Below are positions 43,131-55,465 of a DNA stretch of 64,000 nucleotides, piece after piece. The position numbers were made by a program, and so were the translations under genes. Numbering within the stretch: the stretch's first letter is position 1; the number at the start of each line of letters is the position of its first letter. Origin of the DNA: Artemisia argyi (Eukaryota > Streptophyta > Magnoliopsida > Asterales > Asteraceae); the NCBI GenBank assembly GCA_030686995.1, contig JARVZY010002408.1, positions 310,001 through 374,000 of the forward strand, written 5' to 3'. The notes below the pieces were generated by a model, which had not been told where the DNA came from, searched no databases, and was given only the letters and a program-made list of their open reading frames with translations.

Positions 43131-46129
43131 ATCTCCCCCTAAGCGAGGTCACCTTTGGAAATTAAGCTCTTTGATCTTCAAGCATTCTTTAGTCTTTGTA
43201 GCTCGTAGGTTCTGATTCTTCACTTTTCTGCACACTTTGTACTTCAAGCAATGCAACCTTGTGATTTGGATTCTTTTGTGATATGTGATCTTTGAGCTTT
43301 TTTGAGATCATCAGCCATAGTAAATCTCCAAGCTCATCCATAGTAGTATCGCCTTCATGTGATGTAGTGACTTTAGGACCGTCATGCTCACACCCTTCTG
43401 GATCAGGAGACTTTACATTAGAGTTGTGGATCAACAGACTTTTTCATCAGAGTTGCGGAAACGTTGTTGGTAGTCTCTCAACATTTTTTGTAGCAAGTCT
43501 CTCATCTTCATTGATAGTGTGGAGGATGTGTGAGCATGAGGTATGGATTGACCCGATTCAGCTGGAAATTGGAGCCATCAACGCCATCTTTATATGTATC
43601 CATGAAATAAAACAGTTAGCAATAAAGATAGAGAACGAATATGGCTTTGTCATTCGTTCTGCGAGGACAGACTACCCTCCGGTTTTGTGAAACCGACCTG
43701 TGATCAGGTAGAGTCTCTTTTAAAGAAGACTCTCCTTGACAGGAATTTCCAGCTTGTAGTGATGAATTTTCCAAAGAATCCACTTTGGAATCTTCATAAT
43801 TAGCATGTTCTCATATCAGAACGTCTCAAAGCAGACAGCACGATAGAGTGAATCGGTGAATTGAAATTCACGGATTGATGAAAAATTGATTTATAGAAAT
43901 CACTCGCGTGTCATATAATAAACAATTTTTGAGACACGATGAGTGTTTTATACTCAGAATCACATTTCCATCAAAAATACTTTTGTTTGAAATATTTTAC
44001 ACAATCAATGTGCTCGAAAATTTGTTTGTGAGCACACCGACATGTTTTTGCAAAAGTATCCGTCAATCCATATCCTGGAACAAGTTTGATTCAATTTTGA
44101 ATCGCACCATTGTTGCTTTCCAGTTGTCACTTGATTATTGATCCAAGATGGATCTCACATGTCACCTACCAAGAGCTTGAGTGATGTTCGCTCTAGAAGG
44201 ATTTCCATCTTCATTGTGAATATTTTCATGTCACTCGGATGTTCTGGCAATACCACAAGGATAATGCGTAGGACTCTAAATATTTTATTTTATTTTCCAC
44301 ATTGTGTGAAACAATAAGCATATTTGAAATGTGTCCTATCGAGATTTATGGATGATCTCTTTGGCTCTAGACTCAATAGTGCGTTTTGATCCGCTCCTGG
44401 AGACTAGGGAGGTGTCTCCTGTTTTAGGTAACAACATAGCTCGCAATGAGCGGTCGATACATTGCACAGGGTTCCCCGTGAGAATGAAACAAGCTCTTTT
44501 AAGAGAACTTGAGTGGTTGGGAAGTTTAGTGCAGTGCGTCACTAGGTCTATGACGTCTTGTCTTCAATACCGGTGTTACTTTAGTAACCGCCAATAGATT
44601 ATGAATTGAACTCGGTTTCTGCCCTAAGGTTGAATATTTGGAGGGCTATTTCTTTTCACCCTTTCTCATTTCATTTCTTTTTCATTCTTCAACCCCTTCA
44701 GTGCTTACCGAGACTTCACCACTAGAACCTTGTTGGGTTTGTTCCAGTCCTAGCTCTATCTCAGTCCGCACTCTTCCCTTTCTCACTTTACTCCTTTTTT
44801 CAATCATTCCTAAGGACTTCTAATCTATCTAGAGGATTGTCCCTGGGAAGATCCTTCCGGTTCTGGTGGATCATGGGAATTCATACCTAACCTTAACCAT
44901 CCTTATAACTCCATGCATAAAGATAAATGGTCGGTCTTTGGTATTACTTCCACAAACGCCTTTTGTTCCCCCTCAATATGTGCATCGATATTCGAAAGTG
45001 TTTAGCACATATGTGGGAGCCTGTTTATTGAGTCCAAAAGTTCACTTTTTGATTATCAGATTTCATATTTAAATCACATTCTCTTCCCCGATCAAAAATT
45101 TCAAATCATCGAGATTTTTGATCTCAATTGATTTAAATAAGTTAGAAAGCTTTTGGGAGAGAAATGTGGTCAGTTTTAATATTTTCTGATAAAGGAACTT
45201 TTTCTGCTCCCCCTCAATCAGTGAGGGAGGTTGTTATGTGTCAGATTTGATGAGTTTACAAAAGATTTGAAGTTATAACGAAAACTCTTTGAAAATGTTA
45301 TCATTCTGACACATAACCATCACAGATGGTTTTATTGCAAGGTTTTTGTACAAAGTGTGGAGAGTTTTGATGATACATAAAATTTTGAGAAATCACTCTC
45401 CCCCTCAATCAATGACAGATGTTCAAGCTTAATTAAATGATGTCATTGATTGAGTGAAAAATTTTATCAAAATTATGAGTTCAATTTGATTTTTAATCAA
45501 AATCTCATGGTACCACCAAGTTTTGCACAAATACCTTCCAGAAAAATCATAGAAGGGAAAGTATTTGGCGATAAAAAGAAGATTTCTCTTTTTTATCAAG
45601 AAATAATGCACTAAAACATACATTAGATCGAGGAAACATGGATATAAAGTAATCCATGCCCAGGTGAACTTCACCCGGTACAAGGAACAACCGTCTTTTT
45701 GGTGACGTGTTTTCCCCATTTTGAAAAACGGGTTGCTATCTGTAGTAATAGCAAGCCATAATATTAAGTCCGGGTTACAGCCTGAAATGACTGCAAGCCA
45801 TAATATTAAGTCCGGGTTACAGCCTGAAATGACTGCAAGCCATATTGTTGAAGAATATTTTGAGAAACGACATGTTTTAGAAAACCATTATTTGAAAAAG
45901 AAAAACTCTTGCTCAAGCATATGTAAGAATCTGTGTCATTATTGAATGACATTTCTAGAAACGTACATAATATTGATTACACAAGAGACATGTCGTGAGA
46001 AGAATATTTTTGGATTTTTGTGATTTTTCATATTTTTATGGATTTTATAAATTTTATATTTTTCTATTTTCTTTTTGATGTATTTTATGTACAAAGGATA
46101 TGTGAAGCCAATCCTTCAATCATCATTCT
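43131..46129 (-). other. Long 3' region of Copia C with repeated purine tracts
   Basis: Three kilobases between pol and the 3' LTR without a convincing gene; the 81-codon minus ORF at 43189-43434 is the best candidate but has no support. The minus strand has several TTGAGGGGGAG-like tracts (near 44968, 45206, 45399) in addition to the LTR-proximal AGGGGGAGAT, like the multiple polypurine tracts described for Sireviruses. Confidence 0.5.
45751..45845 (+). repeat. Tandem repeat, 42-bp unit x 2.2
   Basis: GCAAGCCATAATATTAAGTC then CGGGTTACAGCCTGAAATGACT, repeated exactly at 45793, followed by a partial third unit. Confidence 0.9.
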
Positions 46130-49100
46130 ATTCTTGGAGAGACTTAAGAGTTTCTGGAGTAAGGCTCTTCATTCCAAGACGTGGCATAAAGAACTGAAAT
46201 CTTTCCCCTTAAAGAGCCTTTGTGAATATGTCAGCCAGCTGAAACTCCGTTCTCACAAACTAGAGTTCCGCTATCCCTTTCTGCACTTGTTCTCTGATGA
46301 AGTGATGACGAATGTCTATATGCTTGGCTCTGGAGTGCTGGACATTGTTGCAACATAGGGCGATGGCACTTTTGTTATCACAATACATTGGGATTTTGTT
46401 GAAATCATACCCATAATCTGATAATTGTGATCTCATCCACAAAATTTGAGCACAACAAGAGGACATGGCTATATATTATGCTTCGGTGGATGATATTGAA
46501 GTGCACATCTGCTTTTTGGAGGACCAGCTGACAAGTTTCTCACCCAAGAATTGAGCACCTCCGGAAGTACTTCTGCGAGTATCTTGACACCCCACATGAT
46601 CAGCATCAGAGTAGGCCATGAGAGCCATTGCATTGTCTTTAGGATACTAGAGACCCATGTGGATTGTCCCTTGGAGATATCTGAAGATTCTCTTGATAGC
46701 TTTCAAGTGCTTTTTGGTGGGCTTGGATTGATATCTGGCGCACATGCATATGGCGAAGAGAAGGTCTGGTCTACTTGCTGTAAGGTACATGAGAGATCCA
46801 ATCAAACTTCTTGAGAATATCACTAGCATACTTGGCTTGATTAATAAAGATGCCTCTCGGGTTCTGTGAAACTTGTAACCCCAAGAAGAAAGACATTTGT
46901 CCCATCATAGACATTTGAAACTGGGAACTCATTTCTGTAGCAAAGTGATCACATTCCTTGGAATCGGACGAAGCGAAGATAATATCATCAACATAGATTT
47001 GAACGTGAAGGAGGTTGTTCCCAGTCTTTCTAGTGAACAAGGTAGGATCAACTACACCCTTGGTAAATCGATTTGCAAGAAGAAACTTGGAAAGCGTGTC
47101 GTACCAAGCTTTAGGAGCCTGTTTGAGACCATAGAGTGCCTTCTTTAAGCGATATACGTGATTTGGTCTTTCTGGGTCCACAAATCCTTCAGGTTGAGAA
47201 ACATAAACCACCTCTTTTAAGTCCCCGTTCAAGAAGGCAGTCTTGACATCCATTTGATAAACAATCATGTTACTGCTGGCAGCATTGGCAAGAAAGATTC
47301 TAATGGCCTCGATACGAGCCACTGGTGCAAACGATTCTTCAAAGTCAATACCCTCTTGTTGACTGTATCCTTTTGCAACTAAACGAGCCTTATTTTTCAA
47401 CACATCCCCATGCTCATCAAGCTTAACTTTGAAAATCCATTTAAGAGCAATGATCATCGCACATTCAGGTGGTGGTATTAATTCCCATACATCAAGACGA
47501 TCAAACTCATGGATTTCTTCTTGCATTGCGGTGAACCAAGACACCTTTGTAAGGGCGTCCTTGAAGTCTTTGGGCTTGACTTTAGATAGGACTGAGTTGA
47601 AGAAACACCACAAGGCATCAGTGGCAAGTTGTTGTCTGGTGGATACAGGTCTTGAGGGGTTTCCTATGATGTTGTCAATAGGGTGATCATTTGTCCATTT
47701 TCTGAGATGTTCATGAGGTTGAGGATAGGGTACAGATATTGCATTGTTTGAATTTTCTGAGGAAGATGCTTCATTGGAGGATTCTGGTGCAAACACGTTT
47801 TCAAATGGTTCTTCCTCAGGTGATGCAAAAGGATTGACTTCCCATGTGTTATCAGAGGTAACTCCTTGATGTTCAGAAGACGATTGTATATTTGATTCAA
47901 TTTGAGTGTTGCTGCATTCTGGTGCCTCCGGATCAAGCGAGATGGAGACTGAAGGACCATTTGTATCATGTGGTGCATTTCCAGCCATAATATTAGGTTC
48001 AACAGCTGGTTGTACCGGTTCATGAGGTGGCTGTGACTCAAAGTACTCATCAAACATGGGATCAAATAACCTTTTCAAGTCTTCACTCGAGGGAGGAACA
48101 TAAGGAGTGACATGATTGGAGTTATGTACAAGTCCCGAACTTATTGGTCCAGGAGATAAGAGATTTTGTAAGGGTCCAGAACTGGTGTGTCCTAAAGCCG
48201 TATGCTCTGTCAGCTCATCAAACGTGACATGGATTGTTTCCATGATTTTTCGAGTTCTTTTGTTGTAGATTCGGTACCCTTTTCAATCTGCTGCATAACC
48301 GACGAATACCCCAATATCAGCTTTAGCTTTGAGCTTCCCTAAGTCTTCACTGTCATTAGTTGGGTAGCACAGGGCACCAAATACACGAACAAAGGAGAGA
48401 TCAGGCTTTTTGAGATGCATCAGCTCATATGGTGTCTTGTTGTGGAGAGGATGAATTAATGATCGATTTTGAGTGTAACAAGCAGTAGCAATGGCTTCAG
48501 CCCATAGAAACATTGGTGTTTTTGAGAATATCAGCATAGTGCGAGCCGCTTTAACTAGTGTGCGATTCCTTCTTTCAATGACTCCATTTTTGTTGAGGAG
48601 TTCGAGGAATGCTCTTCTGATGACTGATGCCGACACTTTCGTTGAATTTGGTGAGATGTTGGTTAACAAACTCAGTTCCATTGTCTGTGCGGATGATTCT
48701 AACAGTTTTGTTGAGCCTAACTTGCAACTGCTTGATGATCTTGATGATGATATCGGGAGTTTCATCCTTGGATCTTAAAAATTTCACCCATGTGAATCTT
48801 GAGTAGTCATCCACAATAACAACAATATATCTTTTCTCATTGAAGCTTTGCACTCTCATGGGTCCGCACAGATCCATGTGAAGAGTATGGAGTACTTCAG
48901 TGTTGGAGTTTGTGGGTTTTGGTTTATGAGTTTGTTTCTTGCTTTTACCCGATTGACATGATGAGCAGAGATGATCTTTTTCATACTTCAATCTGGGCAT
49001 GCCTCGAACAAGATCTTTGCGATAGAGCTCATTTATGGTGCCGAAGTTCAAGTGGTTCAAACGCCGATGCCATAACCATGATTTGCTTTTAGAGGCCTTA

Positions 49101-49160
49101 GAAAGTAAGCAAATGGGAGAGGACCACATCATTTCTTCAATAGAGATGGTATACAAATTT
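46130..49160 (-). pseudogene. pol: Copia C integrase, reverse transcriptase and RNase H
   Basis: Resumes after element D with SISIEE-like N-terminus YTISIEEMM, the zinc-binding WHRRLNHLNF...CSSCQSGK, and an integrase core with HMDLCGP, DNGTEF, and PQQ. One extra A in an A-run near 48585 shifts the frame to NGVIERRNRT (catalytic Glu). A TGA at 48283-48285 follows GYAAD. Then comes a linker and reverse transcriptase ([39 protein letters not shown]). After ASDILKKF a deletion of about 110 bases changes frame into [16 protein letters not shown]. RNase H follows with [33 protein letters not shown] and the ADIFTKAL end. Catalytic residues are mostly kept, so decay is recent. Confidence 0.85.
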
Positions 49161-49165
49161 GTACC
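49161..49165. repeat. Target-site duplication GTACC, left of element D
   Basis: GTACC directly before the left LTR of D. The second copy at 56862-56866 directly follows the right LTR. Confidence 0.9.
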
Positions 49166-50570
49166 TGATGAGGCGAAAAATGAACCACTTTTAGGGGGTC
49201 ATTTAATCCCGGAATTGAAGTTATTTGATCAAATATTGCCCTAAATCGTTCCTTTTGTGATTTTAGGTACTTTGGGAGAGAAATCTAGAAAAGGAAGCAA
49301 TTCGGACGTTTTTGAAGCATAAAAGTGAAGAAAACGCCAAAGTCTTAATTTTCATTGCTGGGAATAGTAGGTGACGGCGTCAAGAAGGAATTTCTGACGG
49401 CGCCAAGAGTAATTTCCATGACGACCCAGTACAGATTTGACGGCGTCACGAAGTAGGGCGTCAAGAGTAAAATTCATGACGGCCTGGAAAATGCTAACAC
49501 ATGACGGCGTCAAAAGTAGATCAAGGCAGTCCGAGAAATATTTTGGCGGCGAGGTGATGGCGTCACAAGATTTGTCTTGACGCCGTCAGACCCTATTTCC
49601 TATATATAGTTTTCTAATTTTCACATTAAAAAGAGAGAAGATTTGGAGAAACCCTAAGTACGAACTTGGTGCGAATTTTAAAGGTTTTTCAAGGGTTCTA
49701 AGCTCTTGATACCTTTCATGTGTAATTTAGATAAGTATTCTTTTAATTCAATCAATATGTCTATGTGTTGGTTGTCTATATCTTGTTCTTGTCTTAATTC
49801 CATCATGCTAGGCTAGATCTATCTTGTGTTTGCTTGGATCTAATGAAACCTAAATGTTAATTATGTGTTGATTACTTGTTTATAATTGTATTGGATGAAT
49901 GAATTCGATGTTAAGCTTAAGAAAACTGGCAGATCTCCAAATGGTAACATGCTTGAACGTCTTAGGAAACATGAACTGATGTGCACTAGGTTTTTATTGG
50001 TTGTATTTAATGCATGAGCCACTGTTTATAATCCCTATGGTTGTGCTGGGCATGGCATAGGAGGAGATAAGAGCTCATAGGATTGGGGAGTTAAGTGCGC
50101 CACCCCATGAATGGTATTAAGGAATACAATCTGTCATCCACGCAACTATAACAAGTAATTAACGTGTAAAAGATGTCTAGGGAGTAGTGAAATCTAAGTA
50201 AACACATTTTCTCCACTTATTGCTCACAACCTTAGTATAATTTAGTTTATTTTCATTTTTAGTATTTTATTTTGATTGCATCTTTAGTATTGGGTTAGTT
50301 GACTAGCAACTAATTCCGCCCAAATCCTTCAAACCCGAGATTTTTTATTTGCTTTCTAAAAAAATATAAAAATACAAAAAGAATCATCCCTCACCTTTAG
50401 AACTTGTATTTAGGTTTTCTAATCCTAGCGACACTATCCCTAGCTGAACGATCAATCCCCGGTACTTGTCACTATACTATACTACAATGATCAGGTACAC
50501 TGCCTGGTGGGGGTTGTAAGCTTCTCAAGATCCCTTGAGAGGTAAAGCCTGGTGCGATTCCCACGTATCA
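49166..50570 (+). repeat. 5' LTR of element D (1405 bp)
   Basis: TGATGAGGCG...CACGTATCA. U3 contains seven TGACGGCGTCA-type motifs (49371-49590) directly upstream of TATATATAG (49601-49609). The rest is non-coding. Confidence 0.92.
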
Positions 50571-50576
50571 AGTTTT

Positions 50577-50594
50577 TGGCGCCGCAGCCCGGGA
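50577..50594 (+). other. Primer binding site of element D
   Basis: TGGCGCCGCAGCCCGGGA starting 7 bases after the LTR. Confidence 0.75.
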
Positions 50595-50741
50595 AATAGT
50601 TATTGTCTAGGTTAGAATCTCTTTTTATTAGGTCTACTTGCTAGATTCCTTTCTAGTAAGATTTTATTTTTATTTTTAGGTTTTCTTTAGTCTATGTTAT
50701 TTCTTTGTGTCTTTGTTCGTAACTCTTCACCACCCAACATC

Positions 50742-52964
50742 ATGGACAACGGGAACATCCTTGAACCCGTCATCCCACTACTAGAACCCCTTAGGCCCCG
50801 AACCTTAGGAGAGTATTCCCGACCTAGCCACCAAGGCTACCGAAACACCATTGAGCTCACCAGAGCCAATGTGACTCCCTTGCGATCCGACACCATCCGG
50901 TTGGTGCAAAGCGGATGTGCATTCCATGGACTTCGTTCCGAAGATCCAAACCAACATCTTAAGGACTTCCTTAAAATCGTAGATTCCATAGACCTAGGTG
51001 TTGAAACTAGAGAGACAACCCGATTACGCCTATTCCAATTCTCTCTACGGGATCAAGCTAGTCAATGGCTTGAGCGTTTACCCGCGGGATCCATCACCAC
51101 ATGGGATGATCTCACCACTCGTTTCCTTGCTCAATTTTTCCCACCGGGGAGAACTACTAAGCTTAGAAATGACATCTTGATGTTCCAACAACGTCAAAAT
51201 GAATCTCTTTATGAAGCATGGACTCGTTTCAAGGACTTACTCCAAAAAGTCCCTCATCATGGCATAGATCTTTGGCTCCAAGTCCAAATTTTTTATGACC
51301 ATATCGATATCTCCACGAGGCGAGCCATTGACCAATCGGCCGGTGGTAAGCTACGTGATCTAAGTGTGGAACAATCATGGTTACTCATAGAAGATCTTGC
51401 TCTCTATGACAACGAAAGTTGGAATGATCCCCGTGATTTGAACAAAACGGTCAAGGCAATATCTTTGCCTTCAAACAATTCTAGCACTCCTGACCGTAGG
51501 ATCATGGAACTTGAGGACCAAGTCAAGTTTCTCATGAAATCTTACGAAGCTCCTAAACCTTCAAGCCAAGTGAACAAAATCACTTCTTCATGCGAATTAT
51601 GTAGTGGTCCCCACGACACTCGTGATTGTGTGGAACTCCCCGGAACAGCTTTTGCGGACTACGCATCCACGTGTACCGACGAAGTGGGAGATAAGTGGTA
51701 CACTTTCAAACCCGAGCCAAACCCTTACGTTGATTCATACAACCCCTTTTGGAAAAATCACCCAAACCTTAGGTGGAAACAAAATAAACCCAATTCTTCC
51801 AATCCGCCTAATCGTTACCAACTGAACGGTCCACCCTCCAACCGTACTTTCAACAACAATCCTTCTAACAACTATGGTAGTACCAACAATCTTGAAGGAT
51901 TGATGTCAAAGTTTATGGCATCTCAAGAAGCTCGCATAGCTAGGTTTGAAACCGAATTCAATCAACAACAAACGGAGATGACCAACAAGATTGACAACTT
52001 GTTGAAAGCCCTCAACAACCAAGCGTTAGTCACACCTAGGAAGGACACTAGGAACACCAATAACGGAATCCAAATTAAGGACCCCTCGTCATCCAAACAT
52101 GTTCACTTTGTCAATGTTGTCACCATTAAGCCAATAGATAAGGAGATAGAAGAGAGTGACAAGGATGAAGTTAGAGTAGAAGCCGAGACTAAGGATGAGA
52201 GTAGGGAAGTTGAGGTTAATAGGGGAGAGGAATTAGAGGAGGTAGAGCCTATAGAAAAGTACTTTGATAAGTTGCCCACCAAGGAAGAACGGGAATATCA
52301 TAAGGATTTATTCGATAGTCCCGAGAGACCATATATCCTTGGCACCCCCCTTATCAAAATGGGAGACCCCTCTAACATTAACATACCATACAATATCGGG
52401 CACATGCATATATGGAAAGCTTACATCGATCCTAGATCCCCCGTGAACATCATGACTAGGACTTATTACAATTGGGTGATGAAGAAGCAACTTAATTTTA
52501 GGATGATGCCTAATAAGAATCTGATAAGTAATTTTGCAGGAAGAGTGAAGGGATTACATGTGATTATAGGAAATCTCACCTATGAGATCGATTTTATGAT
52601 AGTGAAAGACACTCGTCCGGTGATAGATGCTTGCCTAAGCCAAATAATATTTGGAAAACCATTTGTTGAGGCCACTAGGATGAGTTATGATCCGACTTTA
52701 GGGATTGTTAGATTCAAGGAAGAGAATGATGAGGTTGCCTATCAAATGCCCTACAAGATTGAGCAATACCGCCTTCTCTCTAATTTCGAAAAGGAACACA
52801 AGCAAGCGGCTTATTATAGGAATGAGGAGGATAGACGTAGAGGAGTAGAGTATGTAAAGAATAGGATGCTTGGTTTCTACAAAGAATGCTTGCAACTAGG
52901 TCCGGAGTACAAAACTGGTTTAGAAGACGACCTAGAGAGTGAAACCAACGATGAGGTCACGTAG
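50742..52964 (+). CDS. gag: Element D gag-protease-like protein
   Basis: Open frame from ATG 50694; the ATG at 50742 (MDNGNILEPVIPLLEP) is preferred because the 16 upstream residues are hydrophobic and atypical for gag. About 740 residues. Gag capsid core: FQFSLRDQASQWLERLPAGS, TRFLAQFFPPGRTTKLRNDI, NESLYEAWTRFKDLL. CCHC knuckle CELCSGPHDTRDC near residue 283. Asn/Pro-rich linker, a helical segment (EARIARFETEFNQQQTEMTN), an acidic stretch, then a protease-like domain (AYIDPRSPVNIMT, catalytic-type Asp near 563; VIDACLSQIIFGKPFVEATR). The usual Asp-Ser/Thr-Gly turn is Asp-Pro-Arg here, so proteolysis is doubtful. The C-terminal tail is charged (NEEDRRRGVEYV, ECLQLGPEYKTG). No stops, unlike every other gag in the window. 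Confidence 0.88.
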   Translation: MDNGNILEPVIPLLEPLRPRTLGEYSRPSHQGYRNTIELTRANVTPLRSDTIRLVQSGCAFHGLRSEDPNQHLKDFLKIVDSIDLGVETRETTRLRLFQFSLRDQASQWLERLPAGSITTWDDLTTRFLAQFFPPGRTTKLRNDILMFQQRQNESLYEAWTRFKDLLQKVPHHGIDLWLQVQIFYDHIDISTRRAIDQSAGGKLRDLSVEQSWLLIEDLALYDNESWNDPRDLNKTVKAISLPSNNSSTPDRRIMELEDQVKFLMKSYEAPKPSSQVNKITSSCELCSGPHDTRDCVELPGTAFADYASTCTDEVGDKWYTFKPEPNPYVDSYNPFWKNHPNLRWKQNKPNSSNPPNRYQLNGPPSNRTFNNNPSNNYGSTNNLEGLMSKFMASQEARIARFETEFNQQQTEMTNKIDNLLKALNNQALVTPRKDTRNTNNGIQIKDPSSSKHVHFVNVVTIKPIDKEIEESDKDEVRVEAETKDESREVEVNRGEELEEVEPIEKYFDKLPTKEEREYHKDLFDSPERPYILGTPLIKMGDPSNINIPYNIGHMHIWKAYIDPRSPVNIMTRTYYNWVMKKQLNFRMMPNKNLISNFAGRVKGLHVIIGNLTYEIDFMIVKDTRPVIDACLSQIIFGKPFVEATRMSYDPTLGIVRFKEENDEVAYQMPYKIEQYRLLSNFEKEHKQAAYYRNEEDRRRGVEYVKNRMLGFYKECLQLGPEYKTGLEDDLESETNDEVT

Positions 52965-54824
52965 TAACCAATGACCTTGAGTCTAGCTACAAGACTCGTA
53001 AATAAAGAAAAGCGCTTCTTGAGAGGCAACCCATGTTTTGTGTGATTTTATTTTGTTTGTTTGTTATTTGCTTCCGTATGCATGCTTTATTTTTATTGTT
53101 GGTTGATCATGTTTCTAAATTAAATAGTGGAAATACTTTACTTTGTTGTTTTGGCCTAGTCTTAACTCCACTTAAAAGTATTTTTGCAAAAGATAAGTGT
53201 AAGGGGAAACCCCAAATATGTTTTTAAGAAACAAACCGATCATGATTCTCCACAATATTAAATGAACATGTATATTCGTATTTGTTATAGTCAAATGCTT
53301 GTATTGAGTCATAATGAAGTTTTGCAGGATTTTCCAGGAAGTAGGACCAAGTTTTTCCAGAAATTTTCCGGAAACTTAACATAAGAATTTCTGCAGGTCA
53401 CTTCTGACGGCGTCACGAGTTAACTCTTGACGGCGTCACGTGTAAAAATCTGGAAATTTTACCAGTTTTGTTTTTCTAACGGAGTCTTATGGTTTTTGTG
53501 AATTATTAAGTTTTATAATCTCCAGGAAATCTGCAAACTTCATTCCACAAGCATTATATCTTATTTTGTTTTTCTAGGATTTAGTAACTTATATAGGATG
53601 CCGCCGATTTTACGCGAGGTTGTTTTTGTCTATTTTCTCAGGATTTACAGGTTATGTATGACAAGAAGATGATTTATATTCTGGAAGGGAAGCTTTGATT
53701 GTTCATTTTCTTGGAGGAAGATTTAACCTGACCACCTTATTATCCATACCGAGCGAATCAGGGGAGTATTTGATTTCATTCTTTTTACTTATTTCACTTT
53801 TACATTCTTTACTTGAACATTGGGGACAATGTTCATCTTAAGTGTAAGGGGAGGGTAAAAAGATGATACCTTACATATGCACTTTCGCTTGAGTTTGTTT
53901 TGTTTGATAGTACATGTGTAATAAAACTATGAGAAATACTTGTTAGTGCAATTTTAGTGCCAAATTTAAATTTTTTTACAACATTTAGGAGTGAAACTTT
54001 AGCCATAGCAAGCGTCTCATGGATAGGAGATTATATGACTAGCACATAACCGTACTATTCAGAAAAATTTTCCACCCAAATATGTGAGGTTCGCCTTTAG
54101 ATTTGATAGGAAAAGCATTTACTATTAGTGCTTATGAGTGTACCGGTAGCATTTAGATTCTAGAACTTGCGTTAGTGATGCATCCCGAGACCGCTAGTGA
54201 GACTACATTCGTGTGGTAGGATTTACTACATGATAAGAGGCATTAGGATCACCCTTGTGTTAACCCCGTATTATAATTACTTGACCATTTAAGTCATATT
54301 ACTTGGCTAGTTTAGTCAACTAATTTTTCTCACACCTTAGCGTTGTACTCATTTTTAGTACACGAAACCCCTAGTACACCACTCCGAGCCTATCTTTTCG
54401 TTTCTAACTTTAAGCATTTTACTTAAAGGAAGAATTTGTTTACAACCCACTTAAATGTACATCTAAATCGCCTTAGCCTTCCGTGTATGCACTCATCTTT
54501 AGTGCATTATTGTTTTTTGTTAAACCCTAAGTTAACTATCTAATTAATTACATGGTTGCTAAGTCGAGTCATATCCTTGTACATATTATTTTGGGACGAT
54601 TGGGACTCATGGGTAAAGTACTTATTGATGGAGTAATGGGGAAGAACATCATTTTATTACCCCCATATGTGCGTTAATCTTAAAAGTACTCCAAGTGTTT
54701 TGATTTTCTTAATTCGAGTCATTAGATTAGTTTATTGTAAAGTATGTAAAAATTCAAGTGTAAGGGGAATGTTCATCCCCTATGATGTATTATTTTGGAT
54801 GGTAGGGTAAGAGTGTATGCAAAA

Positions 54825-54858
<34 letters not shown>

Positions 54859-55465
54859 GAAAAACCAACAAAAAGAAAAGAAAAAAATAGAAAAGGGAAA
54901 AAGAGAAAAAACATACGAACTACCATCCCTTTTTTATTCTATGTTCATTTTTATGCTTTTGTTATTTTTCATTTATTAGCTTAAGTCGAGTCTAGTCTTG
55001 GCTTAGCAACGCCATATTGTACATGTAATTAACCAAGATTGTTAACTCGCCACCAGTAAAAACTTCCTTTATCCAACAAAACCGTGTATTTCATATCCCT
55101 ACACCTAACGTTACAACCCTTTAAAATACCTCTTTGATAGTTTATCCTAGGTGCTTACGCCATGTGGTGGAGGTTTGATCCTTTCCCAAGCCTATGGTAA
55201 TCTATTTTGCTATGACAGGTAGTGAGAGATATCTTCCGTTTCCATATTGTAATTTATACTTTATTACACCCGAGAGATGTGAGTATCTAAATACTATTTG
55301 TGAGGTGCTAGTGTATGACCTCCGTGCTTGTCTATTGGTCTTTAGTGGAACGATTATTTGTTGTAATTACTTTTATATTAGTGTTAAATGACCCCTAACT
55401 TGTATTTTGATTAGAATAAAAGCGCATTTGCTTGAGGACAAGCAAATCTCAAGTGTAAGGGTATA
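52965..55465 (+). other. Non-coding 3' region of element D
   Basis: Where pol would be expected there is no coding sequence. It holds AAGCGCTTCTTGAGAGGCAA (53010-53032, with CCC following), two TGACGGCGTCA motifs (53404, 53427), an ACAATGTTCATCTTAAGTGT block (53832-53852), and a poly(A) run at 54826-54856. The short hydrophobic ORFs here have no support. Confidence 0.65.
54826..54856. repeat. Poly(A) run
   Basis: About 31 consecutive A in the non-coding region of element D. Confidence 0.95.

Noticed and set aside
43189..43434. 81-codon minus ORF in the 3' region of Copia C as an accessory gene
   Set aside because: No promoter, no recognisable domain, and the surrounding 3 kb has no other coding signal.
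53033..53227. Hydrophobic 64-codon ORF after element D gag (possible membrane or env-like protein)
   Set aside because: Short, T-rich, starts within a conserved non-coding motif context and has no promoter or family match.
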